The position numbers were made by a program, and so were the translations under genes. Positions 1 through 17,846 of a DNA stretch of 64,000 nucleotides are shown here, piece by piece; the first letter of the stretch is position 1; every line of letters starts with the position of its first letter. The stretch is from the NCBI GenBank assembly GCA_034509425.1, contig JAVTVJ010001243.1, forward strand, positions 558,001 to 622,000. The letters are read 5' to 3'. Source of the DNA: Eopsaltria australis. Taxonomy: Eukaryota > Chordata > Aves > Passeriformes > Petroicidae. The notes under the pieces are model-generated. The model did not search any database and was not told where the DNA came from. It saw nothing but the letters and a program-made list of their open reading frames with translations.

Positions 1-975
<975 letters not shown>

Positions 976-1311
976 TGATGATGCAAAAGGTGGTTCATAC
1001 AAGGCGCAAGATGTCTGAAGACTTGGAGTTGTTTGTGTGGGTCGTGCAGGGCAGTGGAACTCAGGAGAGTTTAAGTCAATGCTCTGATTCCCAAAGTGAC
1101 ACTGCAAATCATCTAATCTCTCTGTGTCTCAGCTCCTCTCCTGCAAAACCGTTGCATTAATCCCATCTTTACCCTGGGTTTTGCTGCTTTTTTTTGTCTA
1201 CTTTGCCCTTTTAAAATCCCCAACAAAGGTAACATCACAAGCTGAAAATAAGGATTTGGGCTCTTAGTCCATTAGGCAATTTTGTAAATCTCACCCTTAA
1301 ACCTTGTCCCC

Positions 1312-1440
1312 GTTTCTGCTGGGATAGAGTTAATTTTTTTTCCTTAGTAGCAGTACAGGGCTGGGTTTTGGATTCAGTATGACAGACCTATAACTTTCCA
1401 GGAGGTCTTGTTGTTGCTGTGTATTTGTTCAGTATACAGT
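1312..1440 (+). mobile_element. Avian endogenous retrovirus LTR remnant (partial)
   Basis: The stretch from 1313 (tttctgctgggatagagtta) through ggttttggattcagtatga resembles, from memory, the 5' part of a common avian ERV LTR family. The rest of the LTR is unrecognisable, and no coding part, terminal repeat or target-site duplication is visible. Family and limits are uncertain. Confidence 0.5.
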
Positions 1441-2194
1441 GATGTCAGTTTTGTCAGGTAGATACTAATGCACAAATAATGAAGATGATGAAAATACCAA
1501 GAATGTTGGATATAGGTCTGTGAATTTTTGCTGTGCTGCAGACTACAGAATGAGCTAATGACTCAAGGTACACACAGGCTGTGTGGCTGCAGAGTTTTTT
1601 CTGTATTGCCCTTAACCAGTCAAAGCAGTATTTATGTGTATATGCATAAAATTTGCAATTAGAACCTTTCAGACTAAACAAATCCTTCGAAAATTATTGA
1701 AATCAAGGATGTTTACCCACAGATGTACGTGTGTATGTGAATGCCTGTGCATTAGTACATGTAATTCCAAAGTAAAAAACGGTTAACTGAAATGTTTATG
1801 AACTCCTTGTGTATAGTGTGGTCTCTGGAGATTTGTAGATCAAGTACCTATTTTGCCTACATAGTCTGAAAGGAAATAAAAAGGAATCGGTGACACTTTA
1901 TTCAGGAAAAATTATTTCTAAAATATGCAACATTGTCTATATAAAAATAAATTAAACGAAGCCAGTATCATGTACACAGTAGCAATTAAGAGGTAATTGA
2001 CAATCAATATCGTCATTGGGGCTGGTACTGTTTCCATTTAGCCTGTGAATGAAATGACCACATGATATGCCATTCCCATATTTTCAGACAAAGCACTAAG
2101 AGACTGGATAGCTATATTTTAACCCAAGGCACAGCTTCCCAGACACTTTATTTTACCGTCTCATTGTCTTCTGAAAGGAGTAGGGCTTAACTGG

Positions 2195-2260
2195 GAGAGA
2201 CAAGGATGTGACAGAGAGCAAGAGACAGAGAGAGGGAAGGCGAGCGCACCACCAGAGCAA
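2195..2260. repeat. GA-rich low-complexity tract
   Basis: A purine-rich stretch (gacagagagcaagagacag and similar) within the first full intron. It is imperfect and is not a clean microsatellite. No function can be assigned. Confidence 0.5.
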
Positions 2261-5200
2261 AAGTACATGGAGGAAGAAAATCCTCTGCAAGAGGCTTTTA
2301 GACAATCAAGGGAACTGAATGTGGTAGAAGACCGACAGCCTCACCCGCAGCGACATCAAGATACAAGAGACAGAGTAGAGGGTAGAACAAGAAGAGAAAA
2401 GGTGCCTGAGACAGTAAAAGAAAGCAAACAAAACACACCTTTATCACATTTTGAGAATGCAGATTAAAATTATACTGAATTCACAATATGTTGTGTGGGT
2501 TCAGAGAGCATGAATGGAGTCACAGACTTGTTGCTGTATTTTCCAGAGCTCTATAAATCCTTAATAAAGAGATTTATTCAGACAACAAGTTCCTTGGGAA
2601 CAGTGCAGAGCAAATGCAAGTTCCTGCTGTAAATGGCTGTCCCTAAAGTTTAAAACAGCACATTTTACTGAACTTATATCTGGTTGACAGACACTGGAAA
2701 TGACTAACCGTTCAAGCCTGTTTCTTATTCAAGACAAGTAGAACGCAATATGGTATATGGTATGGCTTGTGTCTGAAAAAGAAATGTAAGTCATTCCTTC
2801 ATTTATAAATTACATGTATTAAAAAATAGATACTGGAAAAGAATGATCTAGACATATAGAAATACATGATGCCTAATTTGACAAGAGACACCAAAAAGTT
2901 AACAGCCTTCTATTGAAATAATCAAGTATAGGAAAAAATCCAACTTCAGAAAACTTCAGAGTAGTCACTTAAGAGAAGGCATTGTTTTGTGTTAGTTGCC
3001 CTTGATGTAAACTCCCCTCTAAACTTGACTATGTCCTCTTCTTGTAGAATATAGCAAGTAAGTTTCAGCTTTGAAGTTCTGAGATCCTAAGAACAGGATT
3101 ATCTTGAAAACCACTCTTTCTCTTGCTCTGTCTGCTCTGTAGAATATGCAGTGTCACAGGTGTCCTATTAAATACAGCACAGGCCTGTGATCTATTGCAG
3201 GATTATCTTCAGAAGCAGAGCATCTTGTTAGGTGAGGAGGAAACCACTGTCATTCCTCCTAGTACAAGAATTAGGGGGCATGAAGTGGAAATAGCAAGTA
3301 GCAGATTCAAAACAAAGACATTTCACTCACAATATGATGAAGCTTGGAGCAGAAGGTAAAGTTTCTAAAACTGTACATATCCTCAAAAATTACTCTTCTT
3401 GGGAAGAAAATTAATCAGGAGCTTTTAAGCTTTGGTGCTGAAAGACGTTGAACCACAAGGTGAGATCTAGGTGAGAGTTTTGAGAAACCCTCACTGTACA
3501 CTTGCTCTGCTTTTGTACTCCCCTAGGCAGCCAGCTCACAGTTGGAGACAAGATGCTGGCCCAGATGAACCTGCAGTCTCACAAGATGCATTCATAGGCT
3601 TCCATTAGGATTCATAAGCATATATGTTACATAAAAGGCTGTAATTTCTGTTAAGTCAGTTTGTATGAGATAGGAATTGCTGTTTTAGTTATCTTTTCCC
3701 ATTATTTTTCCTGTTGTTCCTGAATTGAGACTGGCATCCCCAAAACACAGTGGGGCTTTCTTATATTAGGCAGTGTACATGGGTAGAAGTGCTCCTTCAG
3801 TTGCCTGTGCTTCTCTGCACTGTGGAGCAGTGGACAAACAGCTCTGCTGTTTATAATTGGAGAGAACCGCTTCAGCACTAAATGCACTGAGCCCTGCTGT
3901 GGAGGAAGCAGTGGCTTGGTGTGAGTCTCACCCTTAAGGTCTTGTTCCAATATACCAGCTACTGATTTTCTACAGCTTAATACTTGTAGTAATGTTTTAT
4001 TTACAATTCAACGTGTAATTAAGGCACCTCATTTGTAATGGAAATATCTGTAAAACAGGAAAAGGAAGTGTGGCAGTGGGTACTGTTGGGCTGATTCTGT
4101 TTCTCTAAGGCCCCTTTACACTTCTCATCAGTACAGAGATGGCCTTAAAATGAATGTAAATTATATATCTTCCCTTTTTAAGGACTCTTTAACAGTGCCA
4201 GAGAGATGTAAAGGGGCATTAGTTTAAAAGGTAATTGGATCTCACTTTAATCTCTCTCACCCTTCCTCTGTGTATGCATGTGAATGCATGTATGCTTAAA
4301 TATATATTTTGTCTATATTCATGTGGAAGTATCAGTACTTTTATTTTCCTAATGTTTGCTAAGAAAGTGTAATATCACAAAGTGAATTTTAAGAGATCTG
4401 AAGGCCATCTTCAGCTAATGTACTGCACAGTCCTGATCTAATCAGATGCTGATCTTCAGCTTCACCTAACAGGACTGTTACTGGGTTCCAAAGCATTGCA
4501 AATAGGAATGGATAGAAGAGGCAGGGCTCAGAAACTGAAATACTGGAGGCAAAAAAAAACACAGACTGGGGTAATTTTTCTGTGTATGTAAAAATGCATA
4601 TATGTATGTCTATGTGTACATGAATGCTTCATCCTTTCCTGAAAATATTCAAGCTAAGAGACCCTCTGTGTGACAGGGACAGGCTGGGAGCAGGACCCTG
4701 CCATGTGCTCCTTACCACAGAGCAGCACCCTAAGGCCCCCTTGTTCAATATGTGCTGGAGTGAGGTCACAGAAAGCAGATTCTTCTCTGCGGTTTGGTAT
4801 TACAATCATCCCTTTGTCTTCTGTGCAGATTCTGGGTGGAAAATTCAGAATATGAACCAAATCATCCTGTAAACGCAGTCATTGACTTGAGTGGCCCTTA
4901 GAATATGCCCTTAGTCACTCCATCCTACTCATTCCATGCTATTTCCCCTTTCTCACTCCTTCTTTCTTATTTTGATGCAATGCGCAAGATTTTTGGGGAA
5001 TCCAAAAAGGCAAAGCTTATAATAATCTCAAATTTGAACATTTTCTATTGACTTTTAATGCTTATATCTGACCTTTTATTCTAAAGGACCTACTGTAAAG
5101 CCTCCAATATTTCAACAGGATCTTCCAGCCAATCTCTGTAGTTACTCTATGAGATAGTTATTGTTAGTCTGATTTTAGACCAAGGCACACACTCAACCTT

Positions 5201-8200
5201 TCAGCATTCTCATAAAACTTCTTTCCTGCAGACAGCTTCTCACCAGGTACTTCTGCCAAAGCATTAAATCTGAAGGTTGAGTGGAGCATCCCCTGTTAGT
5301 GAAGCCTGTGTCCTGATCCAAAACCCCAGAGCAAGATCAGTGGGAAGTGTTTCACTGATTCCACTCGGTTTAAGGAAAGGGCAGTAGATTCCCATTAGAG
5401 AAGACTTTCAGGAAACAAAGGAGACAAAAAATGTCTACAGGTTTTTCTTCTCAAATTTTCAAATCAGCAGTACAAAGAAACTGTGTAAAAAAATCCAGCT
5501 GTCCCTTAACACACTTGCTTAGATGTATACTTACATACTAAGTATGTTTTTCTACTTCTTTTGTGCAAAGCCAAAGATTCTTAATACTGGCAAAAGGCTG
5601 TGCATGACAGCTTATAGTATCCACCAGAAAAGAGGGAGATTCTAGCAAGGTACCACACAGTATAAGTGCTGCTAACAAATTCAGCAATTTCTGAGTGACT
5701 AAAAATAGCATGCAAATGAAGCTTCCAAGTCAGTATCACAGCCCTGAACTTGCAGTCAGACTGATGCTTTGAGTACCCTTTGCTCCTGCTGAATTTCAAG
5801 AGCACAGCCTCATTTGTAGAACTACAATTTAAAGTTACTATTTTGTGATGTCATAGTCTTTCTCTAGTAATAACAGATGGTATATGGCAGTTTTGAGGTG
5901 AAATCCTGACTCCCCCAGCTGTGTTGTTTCTATTATTGTAACTGTTATTGTTATTAAATGCTGAGCTGACAGACCATCCTGTTAACTGGCCTGAAAGTTG
6001 CCGGTAAACTGCTTTCAACTGTCTGTAATATTTTTAAGTGGAGGAGCACATGAACTGGGATTTTTTTGCCAGGCTGTAATGCCCTTTTGTCCTTTTCTCA
6101 CATTTTTTTAAAGCGAAACATGGGGAAAAGCTTTGAGGTTTGCCCACACCAAAAGTTCTGATGACCTCTTCATGAAAATACTCCATACCTCAGAGGAGGA
6201 GCTGACTTTTGGGCAAGGAACATGTCTTTTGCCAGCCTGGTGAAAACTTAGGCAAATCATAATGCTGAAAAATCATGGCTTACACATTGCCAGTAGTGTT
6301 TGCTTTGACTTAAGGAGGCTCGGGTCTCTGGAGACTCTTTCTTAGGGGTGTGCACAGGTACATCTGACCAGATTATCTATATCCCAGTGACACAGCAGGG
6401 TTGGGCATGCTTCAGGCACGGGGCCTGGACAAAGACTGGTGTTTTCAGTCTCTGTTTCCTCTGAATCCTTCATGCCAGGTTGTGGCTGGACAGTACAGCT
6501 GAGAGCAGGAACTTGTGTTTGACCTCCCTCAGTGATGTCCACACTGTAGGGAGGAGAAAAAAGTCCAGATTCACATACAAAAGAGATGAAACCCAGGTCA
6601 AAGGCAGAAAGGAGAGAGTGTTAGAACCAGGAAGAGGAAAGGACTGATGGGTGCCTGTAGAGATAGGGAGCTGGCAGACTGCTTGAATAGGGAGCATGAG
6701 ACAAGACACGGGGCTGGGACTGACTTACGCCCATAGAACTTGTCACACAGGAAGGAATGGGTGAAGGACCAGTCTGGGGCAACAAAAGCAAAGTGACCTA
6801 CCTGTCAAGACACTGCTGCAAGGGGGTCTGGGAACAGCTCATCCAAAAAGGTTTGTCAAAGGTCTGGGGAAAGGAGATCCAGAGGACTGCCAAGATCTGA
6901 CATGTGCAGCTAAGATCAAGGGGAGTTATACTTGATATATACAGAACTGTCTGAGATATTACACATGCATGAAAACTGGATTCTCAGTTGTGTTGAATAT
7001 TTGCAGTCAGGATAAGCCATCACTTCCATTTAGCAGGAATATTAGTGGTTTTCACATGCTGCAGCAAAGTTCCTTTTGCCAGGTGGGTTTGCTCAGGCAC
7101 TATCCTCTTTGTCCTTAGCACAGCTTTGCTTCACAGAAGGCTCAATTTGACCCATAGCAAATGTACAAAATTTTATGGTGTGGGAGGAATAAAAGTTTAA
7201 TTGATGTGGGATTAGTCTAGCTTTTATTGCTGATCATTGGAGAGGCCAGAAGGACTTTATGTAGGTCATCCAAAACAAGGCTCAGTGAATGCTTTTTCCT
7301 CTCTACATCATCATCTGCTTTGTTTATGCCATGCTAAAGGCAACTGTTAATTCACACACTTTGAAAGTGCTAAATGTCTCAATCCAAATTGCCTACTGGT
7401 GGGAACTGGGACAGCTACACAGGAGAAGATGATACTGCTGCAGTTTATAACCAGATTTAAGTGACATTCTGAGCTGCTGTTAGTTTTCATTTCAGTAGCT
7501 ACACTGAGTTGATTTTGTGCTTTGCAACTTAACTGCACACACCTGGGAAAAGGAAAGATGATCTGAAAGTTCTGAGTTTTCATCTAAGCTGCTCAGTTCT
7601 TGCCGTGTTAGTGTGATATTGAGCGAGTGACTTAGGCTTAGAGTTACCTAACCTCAACTTAAGCACTTGATGAGTGAGCCTACATTTGGGGTTTTATCCC
7701 CTTCCCCAGGATCTAAATAGCCTCTAGACACGTCACACTCTGTGCTTTGACCTTTTTCAGTATCTAATCCCTCAGAAAATACTTCTGGTCTTGGATTTTT
7801 AATCGATCTCATCTGAGCTAAAGTCCTGGACTTTGGTGGGAAGTGAATTGTTTCAGTGACACAAACTAAGCCAATCACAAATTTGTTTTCATTAGAAACA
7901 GCCTAAGGAAGGAAGATTTATGAGCAGAGTAACCAGTGTGCCAGTGAAAGATACATGTTGTGTGATGATGCATCATATGGATCTGCCATCTGTCCTAGGA
8001 ATACAAAACATCTCATGTAAATGTGTTAGAGAAGTAGACCTGGAAGATCAAGGTTAGGTTATTTCTCTGGCTAGCCTAGCTTCAAAGACTGCTTTTTCTG
8101 AGATGCGACCTGATACCCTGCCACAGCTGGTGTCCCAGAGAAATAATTTAGCCCATATTTCTTGGCATACTTGGCTCTTTGTTTGGGCATTATGCATATC

Positions 8201-8932
8201 ATGGTTGCCACTTTTATTTCTGAATGCAGTAGCACCATGATGCTAATGAAGGCACGTGTTGTTTCCCATGACATTATTTCCTAAGAGAACACTTACCCCG
8301 CACAGTCTGAAAAGAATACATTTTTCAGCTGTGAGAGCGTTTCCTAGAAGTGACATTTCCCACATGCTCAGTGGCAAGTAGCCTCAGCATGCAGAAACAC
8401 AGAATCTCTACTAAGCAGGTACTTGATTATGGGAATACATGCTGTCTCTCTAAAGCTGAGAAATCTTTGCTGTATTAGGCATATCATTATAAATACAATG
8501 GAGGCATCCATAATGGGGATGCCATCTTCTTATCAAATCCAGCTGATATTTAGGTCCTTACTTTGATTGTGCACTGTATTTAAGCATCTGTTTGCATAGA
8601 TCTGTCAGCATTCCCATTATAAACAAGAAGACATAATGTGGGAGCAAACTTCAAACCAAGCTAAGAATTATCTTTAAATAATGGATCCACACAATATGTA
8701 GGCTGTATAAAAGATTATATTTGAGAAATTTTATGTGATCATGTAGCACAAAAAATTAATATGAATGATATAAATAACTCAGAGATAAATGTAAGGATCT
8801 ATAGGTGTCATTCTTAGACAATTTCCTGTCATTCGAATGTTTAGCATCTTTAACATTCTTAATTTCAAATCTACGTATAAAATGTCCTGTGACTGCCACC
8901 GTAGCTGCAAGTTAGGAAAAGTCTAACCGGAC

Positions 8933-9390
8933 AAAAACACAGATTCATCAAGGTTGGAAGAGGCTGTCAAGATCATCTAGTTCAGCTGTCAATCCAGCAC
9001 CACCTTAATAAGCCCTAAACCATAACCCCAGCCGACACATCCAGGCACTTCCAGAGACAGTGCCTCCACTACCTCCCCAGCAACTCATTCCAATTCCTGA
9101 CCACTCTTTCAGTGAAAAATCTTTTCGAATACCTAATCTCAGCCTTCCCTGGCACAACTTAAGGCCATTTCCTCTCATTCTTTCACTTGAGACATGGTAG
9201 AAGAGACTGACCCTCACCTCAGTAAAACCTTTTCAGATAGTTGTAGAGAGCAATGAGGTCCCCCAGAGCTTCCTTTCCCCCAGAGCTTCCTTTCCTCCAG
9301 ACTAAATAACCCCGATTCCCTCAGCCACTCCTCATAAAACATGTTTTCTAATCCCGTCACCAGCTTTATTGCCCTTCTTTGGACAGGAGG
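8933..9390 (-). mobile_element. CR1 LINE, 3' fragment, minus strand
   Basis: Reads as the reverse complement of the CR1 3' region: aaggttggaagaggctgtca, then the atcatctagttcag block, then the conserved text for CACTCTTTCAGT, the TTGTAGAGAGCAATGAGGTC block, and CTCCTCATAAAAC. It is 5'-truncated, as is typical for CR1. An internal 17-bp perfect tandem duplication sits at 9260-9293. No coding potential is intact. Confidence 0.88.
9260..9293. repeat. 17-bp perfect tandem duplication inside CR1
   Basis: The unit cccccagagcttccttt occurs at 9260-9276 and again immediately at 9277-9293. It lies within the minus-strand CR1 copy and probably arose after insertion by slippage. Confidence 0.85.
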
Positions 9391-10802
9391 AAGGACAGAA
9401 ACAAAAACCTGACCCTATGAAATGCAGTGGAAAAAGCAAGATTTCCTTTTCCCTGTAGCAGAATGGATCTTCTGCCATTTGCTGCTCTCTTTCATATCCA
9501 TCACCTACTCTGTGATTTGCTGAGTTTCACCATTAAAAAGGTGGGACTCCTAAGAAGCTGTGTCTCCTCCTCTTCTCCCACACAGGGTTCAGTAGTGCAC
9601 AAAGCTGTAATTTAGCTCCAAATGTTATTCTTGAACTCATAATTAAAGTATTTATAGCCTCTTAGCTTTCAACCGAAATGCAATCTGATAATTATTCAGT
9701 GACTGCCTGATTAATAACTGCTGTGCAATTAAAATCTTGTGGTCTGGTCATTTGTACATTCAGAAGTATAGTTAGGTACCCCTAAAATGTGCACTGCTAT
9801 TGTTTTAACCATCTAAATTTCAATCATCTCCTTAATAATTCTCTTAAGGGCACACTAATGTCCCTTTTCAAGAAAGAAACAGAAAGATATGAGACACTTT
9901 CTAGTCTTTGTTGTAAATATTGAGTTTAATTCAAATATTGTTTGAATGTGATTTAGAAAATAGAGTGCAGGCTCAGCTGAATGATGATTTGTAAAGCAGA
10001 AAGAATGAAACTCCACAAATATGTAAAAGAACTCCTGATTTCTATTCCACCTAAAAAAGATCTTGATATCAATAGAAGTTTTGCCTGAGTAAAGATTTGT
10101 CAAGACTCAGACTCTCATCTTTCTAAAAGCAGTCCCTCTTGAGGGGTGTTTTAAGATCTGTGCAGAACAATAGCAAAGAAGAATGACAGCCTGATCCAAA
10201 ATTCATTGAAATCAAAGTAGGTATTTCCATTATTCAGAAGAAGATTATAGAGCGATGTACAGGAAAATATCAGGAATGATTCCATCAGCCTTCACAGGAA
10301 AACATTCAGTTGTAAGCATTACTGTGGATGGCAGCCATTATGCTTATAGTTCCAAGAACAACAGCTCTTCTTAACACAGAAAAAGAAGTACCTACATTTT
10401 CCCTTTTTTTTTTTCCTTGAAGATGGAGAAACTATTACTTTAATCATTCTGAGCAGGACAAAAATATGTCTATAATTTAATAATATTTTAATGAAATAGT
10501 TTTGAGGTATACTGTAATTTTTATCAAAATTTGTAAAGTTCCTATAAAATGAGTCTTTTTCTCATTTGCTGATGAGTATTTTTCTAATTGACTGTTCTTA
10601 CAGGATGCTTTTAAGAAATCAAATATAAAAATGATACCTTTATTAGTAACCTACATTTTAGAGCAATAGATGCTGAACTCAATTTCACATGTTAAAACAA
10701 TAAAAAATTTCCATCTCCATAACATTTTACTGCAGGTATGACTTTTTTTTTCCTTTTAAATTAATGCATTTACAATAGCCTAGCTGGATGTTTGGCTTTA
10801 AA

Positions 10803-10876
10803 ATCATAGGATCATATAATCATAGAGCAGTTTGAGTTGGAAGGGACCTTTTAACAATCATCTAGTCCCACCCCCA
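10803..10876 (-). mobile_element. CR1 LINE, short 3' terminal fragment
   Basis: Starts with the typical inverted CR1 3' end (atcataggatcatataatca repeats), then gagttggaagggacc and catctagtccca. It is about 74 bp and represents only the last part of the element. Confidence 0.85.
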
Positions 10877-11641
10877 AAATATTTAGTTAAGGAATTTAAT
10901 TGGTCAGCTGCATAGACATTTGTTCAGTTTTTCACTTCTACCTTTGCCCAGAGCTAAACTTTATTCTCTTAAAGCTACATGTCTAAGAGACTTGGGATTG
11001 GATTGATTTGAGACACCTGTTTTGACTTGGAAGGGGCTTGGTTTTCAAGACAGCCAAAAAGTTACCTACCATCCTCATGATTTCTCAAACCAGGTATCCA
11101 GAAGCATAAAAATGTAGGCTTACTTCTGGCATCTCTTCAGTGGAAAGAACATAATTCTCAAAAGGAGGAGTGATGATCAGTTAAAGGTGCTGCTTTTCCA
11201 GCTGCCTGTCCATGCTGGGGGCAGCAGTTACTGTTCTCCAGCAGAGGCGGCAGCCTGGAAATCTCTCAGTGCTGGATCTGCTGCCGAGTGTTCTGTGGAG
11301 TATGTCTGTGACTAGTGTGAAACACTGCTTCTAGTAAGGATTAAATTAGGCATCACACTGGAACATAAACTCTGAAACTTGATGATTATTCAACCTGTGG
11401 TTGTTCACTGTTTCATTGCTAGTGTGGATGCTGAAAGTATGTAATACAGGTAATGTATAGAATATATAGACCATAATAGTGTCCTCTCTGTGTTATGCAT
11501 TTACTTGCAAGTCCTTCCTTCCAGTCTCTTTTGCAGTAACAAGAGGCTCAGGAAAACCCTGCTACTCTCTATGTCCCACTTCCATTCCTCGTTGCATCAT
11601 TCTGCAAGTTCCCAGCCTCATGGTTCTCTCTGATTTGCTAA

Positions 11642-16451
<4,810 letters not shown>

Positions 16452-17424
16452 TAGTGGACAGGGAGGGAATTCCCACTGTCACCCATGATTTCATCCTCTC
16501 CTCACCCCATCCTTCTCACACACCCTCAAAGCAGAGCATTTCGAGCAGATCTGAAAAAGGCAGCTTGTAAATATTTAGGTGTGACAATGCCCAGCAAAGC
16601 ATAAGAATTTTTAGAGCAGAAGAAGGGACTGTAACTGGAAATTAAAGCAATACGCTATGAAAGAAAAAAACCCATGTCTGAATGTGAGCCTCATTAGCCA
16701 TTAGAATAATCCCCTCAGAGCTGCAGAAGAACTAATTTGAAAATTGAACTGGGTTAAATATTATTAAATGTCCAAGAGCATCGTTTATTAGCAGAGATGT
16801 GAACCAGGCAGTTTTTCTAAACATCTCTGGTTCTTAATGTCAGTGACAAAAAAAACATGCAGAGCATTACTGAACTTGTTGTCCGTCTGACATGCTCTTA
16901 ACCCAGTTTCTTATCTTGAAAAGAGGGTGATGAGTCTAACCAGCTCAAAAATATGACTGCAATGCCAGCACCTGTCAAGGCAAAATAATTGTCATAAGGA
17001 AACTGAGAGGAGTAACATCAGTGTATATTGTATCATACTGCATGGGAGCAGGTTGGGCTGAGCAAACTACAGTCTTCTGATCCATTAACATAAGGGTTTT
17101 TTTAATAAAAACCTTTTTCCCCTGCAGTCAGGCTGGTCATCTGAGGCCAAAGCATAGAGCAAGGAGGACACCCTGTGGCCAAACAGGAGGATGTCAGTCC
17201 CTTTATCCTGGCCAGTTTTGCTTTTCATCTCTGTTTTAATTTGGTAAAATTTGATCAAAGTATTCCAGTGAGAGCCTGCCTGTAGGTGTTCCATGTCAGT
17301 TCATAAGCCTGGGGCTTTGGAATGTAAAAGAAAATATCCCTTCTGGTATCATGAACTTACGAAGGAGTTTCTTTGTTCCAGGCTTAACTCAGTAAGACAT
17401 GTACAGGGACAAATTCACTGTTCA

Positions 17425-17846
17425 GAGGGATGGAGTGCCTCTTCTATGAGGAAGGGATGAGAGAGTTGAGGTTGCTCAGCCTGGAGAAGTGAAGGCTCCA
17501 GGGAGACCTTAGTACGGCCTTCCAATACACGAAGGGTGCTTATAAGAAAGATGGGGATTAACTTTTTTAGCAGGACCTGCTGAGCTAGGACAAGGAGGAG
17601 TGGTTTTAAACTAAAAGAGGGTAGATTTAGATGAGATGCAAGGAGTAAGTTTTTTGCAATAAGGATGGCAAAACACTGGTACAAGTTACCCAGACAGATG
17701 GTGGGTACCCCATCCCTGCAACCATTCAAGGTCAGGTTGTATGGGGCTCTGAGCAGCCTGATCTAGTTGAAGATGTCCCTGCTCACTGCAGGGAGGTTGG
17801 ACTAGATGGTCCTTAGAGGTGCCTTTTTTTTCCCAAACCATGATAT
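17425..17846 (+). mobile_element. CR1 LINE, 3' fragment, plus strand
   Basis: Contains the CR1 sense-strand landmarks in order: ttctatgaggaagggatgag, gttgctcagcctggagaag, ctaggacaaggagga, gtcaggttgtatggggctct, and the 3' end block ggaggttggactagatggtc. It is 5'-truncated at about 420 bp and non-coding. Confidence 0.9.
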
